A DNA stretch of 64,000 nt from an uncultured Spartobacteria bacterium (GCA_903882875.1 CAIRYQ010000042.1:1-64000), one strand, 5' to 3'; positions 42,933-51,748 are shown, counted from the first letter of the stretch. The notes: a model not told the origin generated them from the sequence alone. Numbers and translations are program-made.

Positions 42933-43625
42933 ATGCCGCAGCCCCAGACCGTCTCCGGGATTTCCAATCGCGAATTCATCCACACGTATGCCGCGCCGGG
43001 GCGCATCGGGCTCGCGGGCGGTTCGGATGTCGTGAGCAGACTCATCGAATTTGCGCAGCGGCAGCTCAACGACGCGCGCGAATCGAGCCTCTGGTCGCAC
43101 GCGTTTCTTTTCCAGGGCACGCGGCACGACGGGCACCACTGGGTCTTCGAGAGCGACCTCGAGCTGCACCGGAAAAACATCCGCCTCGGCGTGCAGGAAA
43201 ATCGCATCGAAAAATTTTGCAGCGAGAAAAGCTACCCCGTGCTCGCGGTGCTCGACTTCGGCCTCGGCGAAGGCGAAGTGGCAGCAATGTTCCGCGAATC
43301 GCTCGACATGGTCGCCGGGCGCACGCGCTACTCGCTCCGCGAACTCATGGGCACGCTCATCGCGCTGCGCCGCCCCGCGATGCGGGCGAAGCCGAACCCG
43401 CTCTCGCGGCCCGCGTCATTTTTCTGCTCGGCATTCGTCACGCATGTGCTGCGAAAGGCGGGCGTGGATCCCGTGCCGGGCCTCGATGTGAAGCACGCCG
43501 CGCCGGAGGATCTGTTTCGCTCGGAGCGCGCGGCGAACATCTGGCTGCTCGAACCGGTGCGTCCCGGGAAAGTGCCGCTGAAGCAGCGCATCGTCGCGCG
43601 GATCAGGAAGAGGCTCGGTCGTTGA
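42933..43625 (+). CDS. Permuted NlpC/P60 (YiiX-like) amidase or peptidase
   Basis: Encodes 230 residues from the ATG at 42933. The His of LWSHAFLF (His56) comes before the Cys of FFCSAFVTHVL (Cys165); this reversed order marks circularly permuted NlpC/P60 papain-like proteins. Glu73 in WVFESDLEL is a good third residue. There is no signal peptide, so it may act in the cytoplasm or on lipids as LRAT-like relatives do. The C-terminus is basic. It is in line with the FIST gene and may be co-transcribed. Confidence 0.7.
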   Translation: MPQPQTVSGISNREFIHTYAAPGRIGLAGGSDVVSRLIEFAQRQLNDARESSLWSHAFLFQGTRHDGHHWVFESDLELHRKNIRLGVQENRIEKFCSEKSYPVLAVLDFGLGEGEVAAMFRESLDMVAGRTRYSLRELMGTLIALRRPAMRAKPNPLSRPASFFCSAFVTHVLRKAGVDPVPGLDVKHAAPEDLFRSERAANIWLLEPVRPGKVPLKQRIVARIRKRLGR

Positions 43626-43656
43626 GAATGCAGATCCGCCGCAAGCTCCGCCTGAC

Positions 43657-45384
43657 TTACAGTGGCGCGATCTTCAGCGCCTTCACCCGCAGCTCCGCGC
43701 CTCCGCCGAGCAGATGAAATGACGGTGAGACTCGGCCGCGGCGGTGCGGATCTTCGTTCTCGAATTCCACTTTGCCGTCCACGCTCACTGTCAGCTTGCC
43801 ATTCTTGCGGGCGACTTCGATCGCGTGCCACCGGTCATCGCCGAGCGCGCGGCTGCCAGACTTTTTAGCGGGTTCCGAAGCAGCGCGGTAGTCCACAAGC
43901 GCGAGTGCGGAAGGACCGCCGAATGCAAGCGTGATGCCGTGGAAGCCCGTCGCATCGCGCTCGCCGCATAGCACGAGTTCCGCCGCCGCCTTTTCGCCGC
44001 GGATGCGCACCTGCGCGGTGAGCTTGTAATCGCCGGCGATCATTTCGCTCGTGAGCGCGGTGGGTGCGGCCGCGCTCCCGGTGCCGATGAGTTCACCATT
44101 TTCGGCGCGCCACAATTCGGCCCGTGCCCCGCCGGCTTCGGCGAACCAGTTGTGCAGATCGCTGCCGTTGAAAAAGTCGTTCACATTCGCCTCTGTGACG
44201 AGCATCGGCACCTGCTGCTTTTGCCGCAGGTAGAGGAAAAGGTCGCGCACGTCCTGCTCGGCGAACGGCGTGAGCAGGCCCTCGGGCATCATGCTCAGCG
44301 GGCTGATTTCCGTGGAGGCGACATCCGCGCGCTGCACGGTGACGACTCCGCCGCCGAGCGTCTTCAGCGAGATCGCGCGCTCGGTGTCCTCGGCGATGAT
44401 GCCCGCAACGATCTGGCCGTCATTCGTCTTCACGAACGTCTGCTGGTAGTCCTTTCCGATGATCGCGTTCGGATCGAGAATGTTGAGCAGCAGGTATTCG
44501 AGATCCTCGAATGAGCCGGGCAGTTCGGGGCCGATTTTTCCGCCGGTGCCGAAGAGCGTGTGGCAGGCCGCGCAAGTCTGCGCGAAGAGCGCGCGCCCGT
44601 GCTGCGCGTCGGCGCGCAGCACGAGGTCGGTCGTCACGAACTCGCGGTATTTTGCGATGAGCTTCTGCTTGTCCTCATTCGGCGCGTTGACTGCGCCGAA
44701 GTTTTTCGCGAGCCATGCGTCGAGCGTCGCGTCCTTCAGTCCCTGAATCTGCCGTGCGACGGGCGCGGTGAGTTCGGCCTTCGGGATTTTCCCGCTCTCG
44801 ATGGCCGAGGTGAAAACCTTTGCGCCATTCGGACGCGCGAGCATCGCCTGCATCGCCGCGCGTTTTTCCGCGGTGTCGAGTTTGGAAAATGCGTCGGCTG
44901 CAGCCTGCGCGACACGCGGGTCGTCGTAACCGGTGAGTCCGCGCAGCGCGGGTTCGCGCAGCGGGCCGGGCTGTGCGACGAGCGCGAGCAGTGCATCGAG
45001 GGATGCTGCGTCGCGCTGTGCGACGAGCGCATCGAGCGCCTGCTTGCGTGCGTCGAGTGGGGCGTTTGCATCAGCGAGTTTCTTGCGCATCTCATCGAGC
45101 GCTCCGCTGCCGCCGAAAATCACCGCGAGAGCTTGCGCATGCTCTCGCACGTTCGCGTCGGGGCTGTCCTTGAGCTTTGCATACACTTCGGTCCAGCCCT
45201 TCGGCTCGGCGATTCCGCGCTGTCCTTGCAGCGAATCGCGCATGCCCTTGAGGATGCTCGCCTGCGCGACGGGCGCGGAAATTTTCCCGAGCGTGGAGAC
45301 GAGCAGATCGAGCCTCGAGTTTTCCTGTGTGTGGGCTACGGCGGAGAGCGCGAATGCGATGATGAGCGAGAGCGTGCGTTTCAT
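43657..45384 (-). CDS. HEAT-repeat / CxxCH haem / DUF1080 exported protein
   Basis: Encodes 575 residues with its own signal peptide (LSLIIAFALSAVAHT). Helical HEAT-type repeats fill about 25-230. The haem site CAACH is at 271-275 (GRALFAQTCAACHTLFG), in the PVC-type setting with EDLEYLLLNILDPNAII and a following beta strand DGQIVAGIIAED. From about 395 a DUF1080/LamG-like sandwich begins (VNDFFNGSDLHNWF). In most relatives the propeller, HEAT and haem parts form one chain of about 1000 residues; here the propeller is on the upstream gene, with a four-base overlap (45381-45384). Confidence 0.85.
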   Translation of the reverse strand: MKRTLSLIIAFALSAVAHTQENSRLDLLVSTLGKISAPVAQASILKGMRDSLQGQRGIAEPKGWTEVYAKLKDSPDANVREHAQALAVIFGGSGALDEMRKKLADANAPLDARKQALDALVAQRDAASLDALLALVAQPGPLREPALRGLTGYDDPRVAQAAADAFSKLDTAEKRAAMQAMLARPNGAKVFTSAIESGKIPKAELTAPVARQIQGLKDATLDAWLAKNFGAVNAPNEDKQKLIAKYREFVTTDLVLRADAQHGRALFAQTCAACHTLFGTGGKIGPELPGSFEDLEYLLLNILDPNAIIGKDYQQTFVKTNDGQIVAGIIAEDTERAISLKTLGGGVVTVQRADVASTEISPLSMMPEGLLTPFAEQDVRDLFLYLRQKQQVPMLVTEANVNDFFNGSDLHNWFAEAGGARAELWRAENGELIGTGSAAAPTALTSEMIAGDYKLTAQVRIRGEKAAAELVLCGERDATGFHGITLAFGGPSALALVDYRAASEPAKKSGSRALGDDRWHAIEVARKNGKLTVSVDGKVEFENEDPHRRGRVSPSFHLLGGGAELRVKALKIAPL

Positions 45385-47243
45385 TTTCCGGAAGCGATGC
45401 GGCGAGTGATGAATTCCTGCACCTTCGGAATCTGGCAGCTTGCGAGAAGCTCGGCGGCCTTTGCGGTATCGGCGGCGACGGCGGGCTCGGCGGCATACCA
45501 GAGCATGAGCGGGAGGTTCTGGTCATTCGCATCTTCGGCGTGCGATGCGAGCGCGGTGAGGATGGGCCAGCGCCACTGCACCGGGATGCGCTGCGCCGCG
45601 CTCGCGATGCGCAGGCGCACGCTCGGGCTCTTGTCCTCCTTTGCGAGGCGCGCGATTTCGCCGAGGAACACCGGCGGATCGATCTGCTGAACTGATCCGC
45701 CGAGTGACAGTGTCGCGCGTCCGGGCATGTCTTCGCACAGCAGAGTGATCGCCCAGCCGCGAACCCACTCGCTATCCGCCTTCAACGCCTTCAGTGCCGT
45801 TGCTTCCGACAGCGTGCCGCCGCAGTGCAGCGTCCAGAGCGCGCGGAGCTGGCGTGTGTCATCGGGATTTTCAAAAAGGATTTTCTCCAGCGCGGCGCTA
45901 CCGTCTTTCGTCAGCCCGCGCTCTTGCAGGATGCGGCGCGCGTGGCGCACATACCAGTCGTTCGCGTGGAGCTGATACTGCACGAGTTCGGCTTCGCTCG
46001 ATTTTGAAAGGTCCACCTGCACGGGCTTCACGGAGTCCATTGTGACTTTGTAGATGCGCCCGTTCGTGCGGTCGGTGAACTCGCGCTGCTGGTGGCAGGG
46101 CACCTTGTCATACCAGTCGTTCACGAAGACCGAGCCGTCCGGCCCGTATTGCGGCGAGAGGCCGCGGAACCACTTGTCGCCGCTGTCCATGAAGTCGCCG
46201 TTGCGCTCGCTCTTGAATCCCGAGCCGCTGCGCACCACGCGCTCGTTGCGCTGCTTGTTCATGTGGATGTCGTGGAAGAACAGCGTGTCGCGCCACTCGG
46301 GCGGGAAGAGGTCGCCGAGATAGACCATCATCCCGCAGTAGCCGGCCTTTTCGTAGCGGCCCCACGCGATGGTCTTGATGTCGTCATACGTGTTCGGGTC
46401 CGCGTGCTGTCCGCCCTGGCGTGCGTAGCGCGCGCCCTGGATCGCGTGCCACAGGTGCGGGATCACGCACGCGGCGAAGAACGCCTCGCCGTGATCATTC
46501 CAGTCAATGCCCCACTGGTTGCTCGCGCCCTCGGCCCAGCGCTCGAAGATTTTCTTCACGGGATGATAGCGCCACACCGCTGCGTTGATTTCCGTGCGCT
46601 CGTTCTTCGCCGCGCCGGGCTTGCCGACGTGCGAGAAAGTGAACACGCCGTGCGTGCCGTAGAGCCAGCCGTCCGGTCCCCACGTGAAATCATTCAGCAT
46701 CTCGTGCGTGTCCTCATTTCCCCAGCCGTCGAGCACGACCTGCGGTTCGCCCTCGAATTTGTCCACGCCGTCCTTGAGCGGGAAAAAGAGCAGGTTCGGC
46801 GGAGCACCGACCCACACACCGCCGTGGCCGATGGCGATGCCACTGGCAAAGGTGAGCTTGTCGTAAAAAACCGTGCGCTTGTCCGCGCGCCCGTCGCCGC
46901 GCGTGGACTCGAAGATGATGATGCTGTCCTGCGGCTTGCCGGGGCAGACGGGGTAGTTCGTGTTCGTCACCACCCACAGCCGCCCGCGATCGTCCTGCGT
47001 GTAGGCAATGGGCTGCACGAGGTCCGGCTCGCCGGTCACCACCTGCACCTTGAATCCCGGCGGCAGCTTGAACGCCTTCGCCGTCTCGTCCGGTGTCATC
47101 GAGGGCGTGGTGGCGACGGGACGGCCCTTGTCGTGCAGCGGATCCGTTGGCGGCGGCTTGCCGCCGGGTGGCAGCGGTTTTGCGTTGGGCTCGGCGGCGA
47201 ATGCAGCGGTGGCGGTGGCGAGGATGATGAGGAAGTGACGCAT
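45381..47243 (-). CDS. Exported sorbosone/glucose-dehydrogenase-like propeller protein with HEAT end
   Basis: Encodes 620 residues from the ATG at 47243, chosen for its signal peptide (MRHFLIILATATAAFAAEP). Another ATG at 47297 is in frame but non-hydrophobic. The mature part begins with FKLPPGFKVQVVTGEPDLVQP and continues with propeller blades (DDRGRLWVVTNTNYP, TWGPDGWLYGTHGVF, SPQYGPDGSVFVNDWYDK). HEAT-like helices fill the last 200 residues (NDWYVRHARRILQERG). It probably binds or oxidises a sugar-like substrate and passes electrons to the haem protein encoded by the overlapping next gene. No catalytic His or Arg could be fixed from sequence alone. Confidence 0.82.
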   Translation of the reverse strand: MRHFLIILATATAAFAAEPNAKPLPPGGKPPPTDPLHDKGRPVATTPSMTPDETAKAFKLPPGFKVQVVTGEPDLVQPIAYTQDDRGRLWVVTNTNYPVCPGKPQDSIIIFESTRGDGRADKRTVFYDKLTFASGIAIGHGGVWVGAPPNLLFFPLKDGVDKFEGEPQVVLDGWGNEDTHEMLNDFTWGPDGWLYGTHGVFTFSHVGKPGAAKNERTEINAAVWRYHPVKKIFERWAEGASNQWGIDWNDHGEAFFAACVIPHLWHAIQGARYARQGGQHADPNTYDDIKTIAWGRYEKAGYCGMMVYLGDLFPPEWRDTLFFHDIHMNKQRNERVVRSGSGFKSERNGDFMDSGDKWFRGLSPQYGPDGSVFVNDWYDKVPCHQQREFTDRTNGRIYKVTMDSVKPVQVDLSKSSEAELVQYQLHANDWYVRHARRILQERGLTKDGSAALEKILFENPDDTRQLRALWTLHCGGTLSEATALKALKADSEWVRGWAITLLCEDMPGRATLSLGGSVQQIDPPVFLGEIARLAKEDKSPSVRLRIASAAQRIPVQWRWPILTALASHAEDANDQNLPLMLWYAAEPAVAADTAKAAELLASCQIPKVQEFITRRIASGK

Positions 47244-47710
47244 TGGGAGTGAAGCTGAACAGCCCGCGAATCCGCGGGTCTTAGCGGTGTGATTCATTTG
47301 AAAGTGTGCTTCCGATGTCGAGACATCTCGCGCATTGGCTGGCCCCAGTTTGCCGCCAGACTTTGCTTCCGTGCTTGAGGAAATCCAGATGGCGATTTGC
47401 GTGGAAAGCAACTTGCCAAATGCGAAATCAATGCCCGTACAGAATGCGCGCCACACTTTTTGTGGAGCCTGTCGAAGGGAGGCTTTGGGATTGGATGAAG
47501 ATCACCAAATACCCGTCATCTGGCGATGAGGATAAAAGCTCGGAACACGCCACCCTCGAAAAAAGTAAAGCCAGTGATCGCCTGAACAGGATGAGTTAAG
47601 AATCGGTGCTGACATCCTACGAATACAAGTGCCGGCGGAAAGCGCAGCGCAGCGGACGCGGTCGAAGATTTCTTTGCGCTGCCGTACACCTCTGCTAGCT
47701 ACGCGGCCCC
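47244..47710. other. 467 bp without a supported gene
   Basis: The region between the divergent propeller and rfbB genes shows no coherent open frame. A short palindrome GATGTC-GA-GACATC lies near 47313-47326 and could be an operator-like site. No tRNA, repeat or clear promoter was found. It must contain the start signals of both flanking genes. Confidence 0.4.
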
Positions 47711-48688
47711 ATGCGAATCCTTGTCACTGGCGGCTGCGGCTTTATCGGCAGCAATTTTGTCCGGCTCCTGCTCTCGGCGCGGCCGACGTGGACGGTCCAT
47801 AATCTCGACGCGCTCACGTACGCCGGCAACCCCGCGAACCTCGCGGATGTCGCGCCGCAGGCGGGCGCGCGCTACGTTTTCCACAAGGCGGACATCGCGG
47901 ACGCGCCGGCGGTCGAGCGCATTTTCGAGGAGGGGAAATTTGACGCCGTGGTGAACTTCGCCGCGGAGTCGCACGTGGACCGCTCCATCACCGGGCCGCT
48001 CGCATTCATCCAGACGAATGTCGTCGGCACGGCGGTGATGCTCGATGCGGCTCGGCGGCACAAGGTCGCGCGCTTTTTGCAAATCGGGACGGACGAGGTG
48101 TACGGCTCGCTCGGGCCGACGGGGCGCTTCACGGAGCAGTCGCCGCTGCAGCCGAGTTCGCCCTACTCGGCGAGCAAGACGAGCGCGGACCTGCTCGCGC
48201 TGGCGCACTTTCACACGTTCAAGCAGGAGGTGCTCGTGACGCGCTGCTCGAACAACTACGGGCCGTACCAGTTTCCCGAGAAGCTCATCCCGCTGATGAT
48301 CACGAACGCGCTCGCGGACATCCAACTGCCCGTCTATGGCGACGGCCTGAATGTGCGCGACTGGATCCACGTCCACGATCACAACGAGGCCGCGCTCGCG
48401 GTCTTGGAGAAAGGACGCGCGGGCGGGGTGTACAACATCGGCGGCGATGGCGAGATGACGAACATCGAGGTGGTGAAGATGATCCTTTCGGAACTGAAGA
48501 AGCCCGACTCGCTCATCAAGTACGTGCAGGATCGGCTGGGCCACGACCGGCGCTACGCGATTGATTCCAGCAAGACGCAAAAGGAACTCGGCTGGGCGCC
48601 GAAGCACCGTCCTGCGCAGGGAATCAAGGAGACGATCGAATGGTACGTCGCAAACCGCGCGTGGTGGGAACCGCTGAGAAAAAGGTAA
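47711..48688 (+). CDS. rfbB: dTDP-glucose 4,6-dehydratase
   Basis: Encodes 325 residues. It has the NAD-binding GGCGFIGSNFVRLLL motif at the start, NFAAESHVDRSI, the catalytic Thr-Asp-Glu in QIGTDEVYGSL, and the YSASK Tyr/Lys pair. NNYGPYQFPEKLIP and VRDWIHVHDHNEA are diagnostic of RfbB rather than other sugar epimerases. It converts dTDP-glucose to dTDP-4-keto-6-deoxyglucose, the second step of dTDP-rhamnose synthesis. RfbA and RfbC are not in the window. The stop codon is the first base triplet of an inverted-repeat element lying before rfbD. Confidence 0.93.
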   Translation: MRILVTGGCGFIGSNFVRLLLSARPTWTVHNLDALTYAGNPANLADVAPQAGARYVFHKADIADAPAVERIFEEGKFDAVVNFAAESHVDRSITGPLAFIQTNVVGTAVMLDAARRHKVARFLQIGTDEVYGSLGPTGRFTEQSPLQPSSPYSASKTSADLLALAHFHTFKQEVLVTRCSNNYGPYQFPEKLIPLMITNALADIQLPVYGDGLNVRDWIHVHDHNEAALAVLEKGRAGGVYNIGGDGEMTNIEVVKMILSELKKPDSLIKYVQDRLGHDRRYAIDSSKTQKELGWAPKHRPAQGIKETIEWYVANRAWWEPLRKR

Positions 48689-48794
48689 GATTTAGGATTT
48701 AAGATTTAAGATTTCCCCATTCTATCCGCCCGTGCTTTTACCAACGCCGTTTGCTCCCTGCACGGAGCAAATCCTAAATCCTAAATCTTAAATC
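48686..48794. repeat. Heptamer-repeat inverted element between rfbB and rfbD
   Basis: The left arm (48686-48714) is four units of TAAGATT/TAGGATT, beginning with the rfbB stop. The right arm (48769-48794) is the complement, AATCCTA/AATCTTA units, ending two bases before the rfbD ATG. Bases 48689-48714 and 48769-48794 match in 23 of 26 positions as an inverted repeat. In between, TTGCTCC (48751-48757) and GGAGCAA (48764-48770) form a second, perfect stem with a 6-base loop. Confidence 0.9.
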
Positions 48795-48796
48795 CC

Positions 48797-49678
48797 ATGC
48801 CTCGCATCATTGTCACTGGAGCAGGAGGCCGTCTGGGTGCTGCGCTCGTGCGCGAGTGGAATACCGCGGGGCTCGATGTGATTGGCTTTGGCCGGCAGGA
48901 ACTCGATCTCGCACAGCCCGAGCAGATGCGCCGCGCACTCGAAGCGGTGGAGTTTGGCGTGCTGGTGAACTGCGCCGCGCAGACAAACGTGGATCGCTGT
49001 GAGACGGAGCGCGACGAGGCGATGCGGATCAACGCCGACGCCGTCCGCACGCTCGCGGAAATCTGCAAGGCGAAGGGCGCGCGCTGCGTGCAGATCAGCA
49101 CGGACTACGTTTTCGACGGGGCGAAGACTTCACCTTACACGGAGGAGGATCCCGTCGTGCCCATCAGCCATTACGGCGAATCCAAGCGCGCGGGTGAACT
49201 CGCGGTGCTGGAGGTGTCGGACAATAATCTCGCGGTACGCGTGTCGTGGGTCTTCGGGCCGGACAGGCCGAGCTTTGTGGATGGCATCGTAAAACGTGCG
49301 CTCACTGAGGAAAAAGTCGAGGCCATCGCGGACAAGATTGCCGTGCCCACCTACACGCTCGACGCGGCGCGTTTGCTCAAGCCGTTCCTTTTTGACGTGC
49401 CCGTTGGCGGTGTGCTGCATCTGTGCAACGGCGGCTCATGCACTTGGCAGGAGTACGGTCAGTATGCGCTCGACTGCGCGGTGGAGGCGGGAATGCCGCT
49501 GAAGGCGCGCACCGTCGGCCCGCTGAAAATGACGGACCTGAAGGCGTTCATCGCGAAGCGTCCGCCGAACACCGCGATGTCAACTGCACGGCTGACGAAG
49601 CTCACCGGCGTGCATCCGCGCGACTGGCGCGAGGCGGTGCGAGAATACATCGCGAAGCATGTCGCAGTGAAACCGTAG
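48797..49678 (+). CDS. rfbD: dTDP-4-dehydrorhamnose reductase
   Basis: Encodes 293 residues. The NADP-binding start RIIVTGAGGRLGAALVREW, ELDLAQPEQM, NCAAQTNVDRCE, the STDYVFDG motif and the YGESKRAGE Tyr/Lys catalytic pair are all present. WVFGPDRPSFVDGIVKRA and a Pro-rich C-terminal substrate loop complete the family pattern. It reduces dTDP-4-keto-rhamnose to dTDP-rhamnose. It is separated from rfbB by a 108-base repeat element instead of the short gap expected, and has no clear ribosome binding site because the repeat arm reaches to two bases before the ATG. Confidence 0.92.
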   Translation: MPRIIVTGAGGRLGAALVREWNTAGLDVIGFGRQELDLAQPEQMRRALEAVEFGVLVNCAAQTNVDRCETERDEAMRINADAVRTLAEICKAKGARCVQISTDYVFDGAKTSPYTEEDPVVPISHYGESKRAGELAVLEVSDNNLAVRVSWVFGPDRPSFVDGIVKRALTEEKVEAIADKIAVPTYTLDAARLLKPFLFDVPVGGVLHLCNGGSCTWQEYGQYALDCAVEAGMPLKARTVGPLKMTDLKAFIAKRPPNTAMSTARLTKLTGVHPRDWREAVREYIAKHVAVKP

Positions 49679-49700
49679 CCGCGGGGGAACGAGGCGGGCG

Positions 49701-49800
49701 CTCTGAAACGCAAAACGCAAAAAATTCGCAGGCAACGCTTTTCTGTCTGCGCTCCGCGTTCCGAGTGCCGCGTTTGAATTTGCCCGCTTTCCGGAAAGCG
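49701..49800. repeat. AACGC-rich degenerate repeat and 16-bp perfect palindrome
   Basis: Left part GAAACGCAAAACGCAAAA (49705-49722) and right part around 49751-49776 (GCGTT and GCGTTT units) are roughly complementary. They are followed by an exact 16-bp palindrome CGCTTTCCGGAAAGCG (49785-49800). The palindrome lies between the convergent rfbD and TPR genes, so it may act as a two-way terminator, although no T-run follows on either side. Confidence 0.5.
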
Positions 49801-49817
49801 TCGGCTGCGGCTGCGGC

Positions 49818-50315
49818 TCAGTTCCAGAGTTCCGCGAGATCGGGATCCTGCCGGGCGTTCTTTTTGATCGAGGAGTTCAGTTCGATCGCGGCCTGCACGC
49901 ATTGCCGCGCGACGGTGAGATTGCCCCAGCGCGCCTCGTAGCAGGCGAGATTGTAGTGAAGGATGCCGGTGCGGCGCAGCCACTCGGGCGCGTCGAGGAG
50001 CACGCGTGCGGCCTGTTCGCCGAGGTTGAGCTGATGCAGCGCAAAGGCGCGCTGTACGGTGAATTCATCCTCGGAATTGTGAAGCGCCGCTCCGCGCACG
50101 GAGAGCTGCGCGGCCTTTCTCCAGCGGCCAAGGTGGAGGAGCACGCGGATGCGTGCGATGAGCACGTCGCAGTCGTCCTGCTCGTATTCGGGGATGGAAT
50201 CGAGTTCGCGGAGCGCATCGCGGTGGAGGCCGAAGAACACGTAGCCTTCCGCGGCCTGGAGCGCCCGGCAGGTGGCTTCGGGGTGCTGCTTTGGATTGTT
50301 CGTCAGCGTCAGCAT
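49818..50315 (-). CDS. TPR-repeat protein
   Basis: Encodes 165 residues made of helical hairpins: CRALQAAEGYVFFGLHRDAL, CDVLIARIRVLLHLGRWRKA, and ILHYNLACYEARWGNLTVARQ. The last fits the TPR consensus well (Leu-Tyr-Asn-Leu-Ala-Cys). There is no signal peptide or membrane helix, so it should be cytoplasmic and act in protein contacts. The next gene (phosphofructokinase) is divergent, with 131 bases between starts. No partner can be named. Confidence 0.75.
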   Translation of the reverse strand: MLTLTNNPKQHPEATCRALQAAEGYVFFGLHRDALRELDSIPEYEQDDCDVLIARIRVLLHLGRWRKAAQLSVRGAALHNSEDEFTVQRAFALHQLNLGEQAARVLLDAPEWLRRTGILHYNLACYEARWGNLTVARQCVQAAIELNSSIKKNARQDPDLAELWN

Positions 50316-50446
50316 GGTGCTGCGTGTGGTTTAGCATCGCCCATGCCACGGGAATTTCAAACGCGTGCGAGCGAAAGGGGCGGATGCGCTGCGGTGGAAA
50401 ATTCGCTTGCGCCGATTGCAGCAGGGTTGCACACCGACGCGCTTCA

Positions 50447-51748
50447 ATGAGCACAAGGATCAAGAATCTCGGACCGTGTGAGTTTGCTTCACCACTTCAG
50501 ACTGCGAGCAGCCTGGAGATCAAATTCCGCAGCGACGACGAGCGCGTGCTGCTCGAACACAAGGTCAACATCCAAGGGCCACCGATTGATCCGCGCGAGG
50601 ACGGCGCGCCGAGTTTCGAGATGGCCGGGCCGCGGGCAAGAATGTTCTTTGATCCCTCGCGCACCACTGCGGGGATCGTGACCTGCGGCGGCCTTTGTCC
50701 CGGCCTGAACGACATCATCAAGGGACTCGTTACGCAGTTGTGGACGCGCTACGGCGTGACAAAAATCTTCGGCTTCCGCTACGGCTACCAGGGGCTCGTG
50801 CAGAGCATGGGCCACACGCCGATCACGCTGCGCCCGGAGTCGGTGAAGCAGATCCATCTGCTCGGCGGAACCGTGCTCGGCAGCTCGCGCGGCAACCAGC
50901 CGGTGGACCAGATGGTGGACACGCTCGAGGACATGGGGGTGGACATTCTTTTCGTCGTCGGCGGCGACGGTTCGCTGAGGGGCGCGGAAGCGATCTCGGA
51001 CGAGATCGAGCGGCGCGGCCTGAGGAAGTCGGTCGTCGGCATCCCGAAGACGATTGATAACGACATCCGGTATCTCGACAAGTCGTTCGGCTTCGAGACG
51101 GCGTTTGCGGAGGCGGTGAAAGTCGTGCGCACGGCACATGCGGAGGCGCTCGGCGCGCCGAACGGCATCGGGCTCGTGCGGCTCATGGGACGCGCCTCGG
51201 GCTTCATCGCGTGCTACGCGGCGCTCGCGGATGGGAATGTGGACTTCGTCCTGATTCCCGAGATTGATTTTCAGCTCGACGGCGAGCGCGGACTGCTCGA
51301 GGCGATCCGCTACAAGATCGCGAAGAAAAAAAGCGCCGTGATCGTGGTCGCCGAGGGCGCGGGGCAGAGGCTGATGGAAGGTTACGAGGAAAGGGACGCC
51401 AGCGGAAACGTGCGCCCGAAGGACATCGGCATTTTCCTGCGCGACAAGATCACGGGGTTTTTCAAGGATCGGCGGCTCGACCTTTCGCTGAAGTACATCG
51501 ATCCAAGCTACGCAATCCGCAGCGTGCCGGCGAATGCCCAGGACAATTTCTACTGCCAGCATCTCGCGCAGCAGGCCGTCCACGCCGCGATGGCGGGCAA
51601 GACCGCGATGCTTGTCGGTCGCTGGCACGGGGCGTACGTCCATGTGCCGATTTCGTTTGTGACTGACGGTCGCAGCCATGTGGATCCACACGGCGAACTT
51701 TGGCGCGCGGTGCTCGAAAGCACAAACCAGCCGGCAAATCTGCTCTGA
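50447..51748 (+). CDS. 6-phosphofructokinase, probably ATP-dependent (long group)
   Basis: Encodes 433 residues from the ATG at 50447. It catalyses fructose-6-phosphate phosphorylation in glycolysis. Motifs: GIVTCGGLCPGLNDIIKGLV, the nucleotide/PPi loop VVGGDGSLRGA (Gly172-Gly175), VGIPKTIDNDI (Lys201, Asp204, Asp206), LMGRASGFIA and a C-terminal Gly-Arg-Trp-His loop. In this superfamily Gly in the fourth position of GGDG points to ATP rather than PPi, while Lys201 is the residue found in PPi enzymes but also in trypanosomal ATP enzymes. Length and start match the trypanosomal type. A short N-terminal extension before residue 70 is normal for this group. Confidence 0.88.
   Translation: MSTRIKNLGPCEFASPLQTASSLEIKFRSDDERVLLEHKVNIQGPPIDPREDGAPSFEMAGPRARMFFDPSRTTAGIVTCGGLCPGLNDIIKGLVTQLWTRYGVTKIFGFRYGYQGLVQSMGHTPITLRPESVKQIHLLGGTVLGSSRGNQPVDQMVDTLEDMGVDILFVVGGDGSLRGAEAISDEIERRGLRKSVVGIPKTIDNDIRYLDKSFGFETAFAEAVKVVRTAHAEALGAPNGIGLVRLMGRASGFIACYAALADGNVDFVLIPEIDFQLDGERGLLEAIRYKIAKKKSAVIVVAEGAGQRLMEGYEERDASGNVRPKDIGIFLRDKITGFFKDRRLDLSLKYIDPSYAIRSVPANAQDNFYCQHLAQQAVHAAMAGKTAMLVGRWHGAYVHVPISFVTDGRSHVDPHGELWRAVLESTNQPANLL

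Noticed and set aside
40619-43207. An 862-residue antisense open frame opposite the HD and FIST genes
   Set aside because: It crosses two unrelated real genes and their gap and has no coherent motifs.
47306-47599. A 97-residue ORF in the gap before rfbB
   Set aside because: Composition and context give no support; several mutually exclusive frames exist here.
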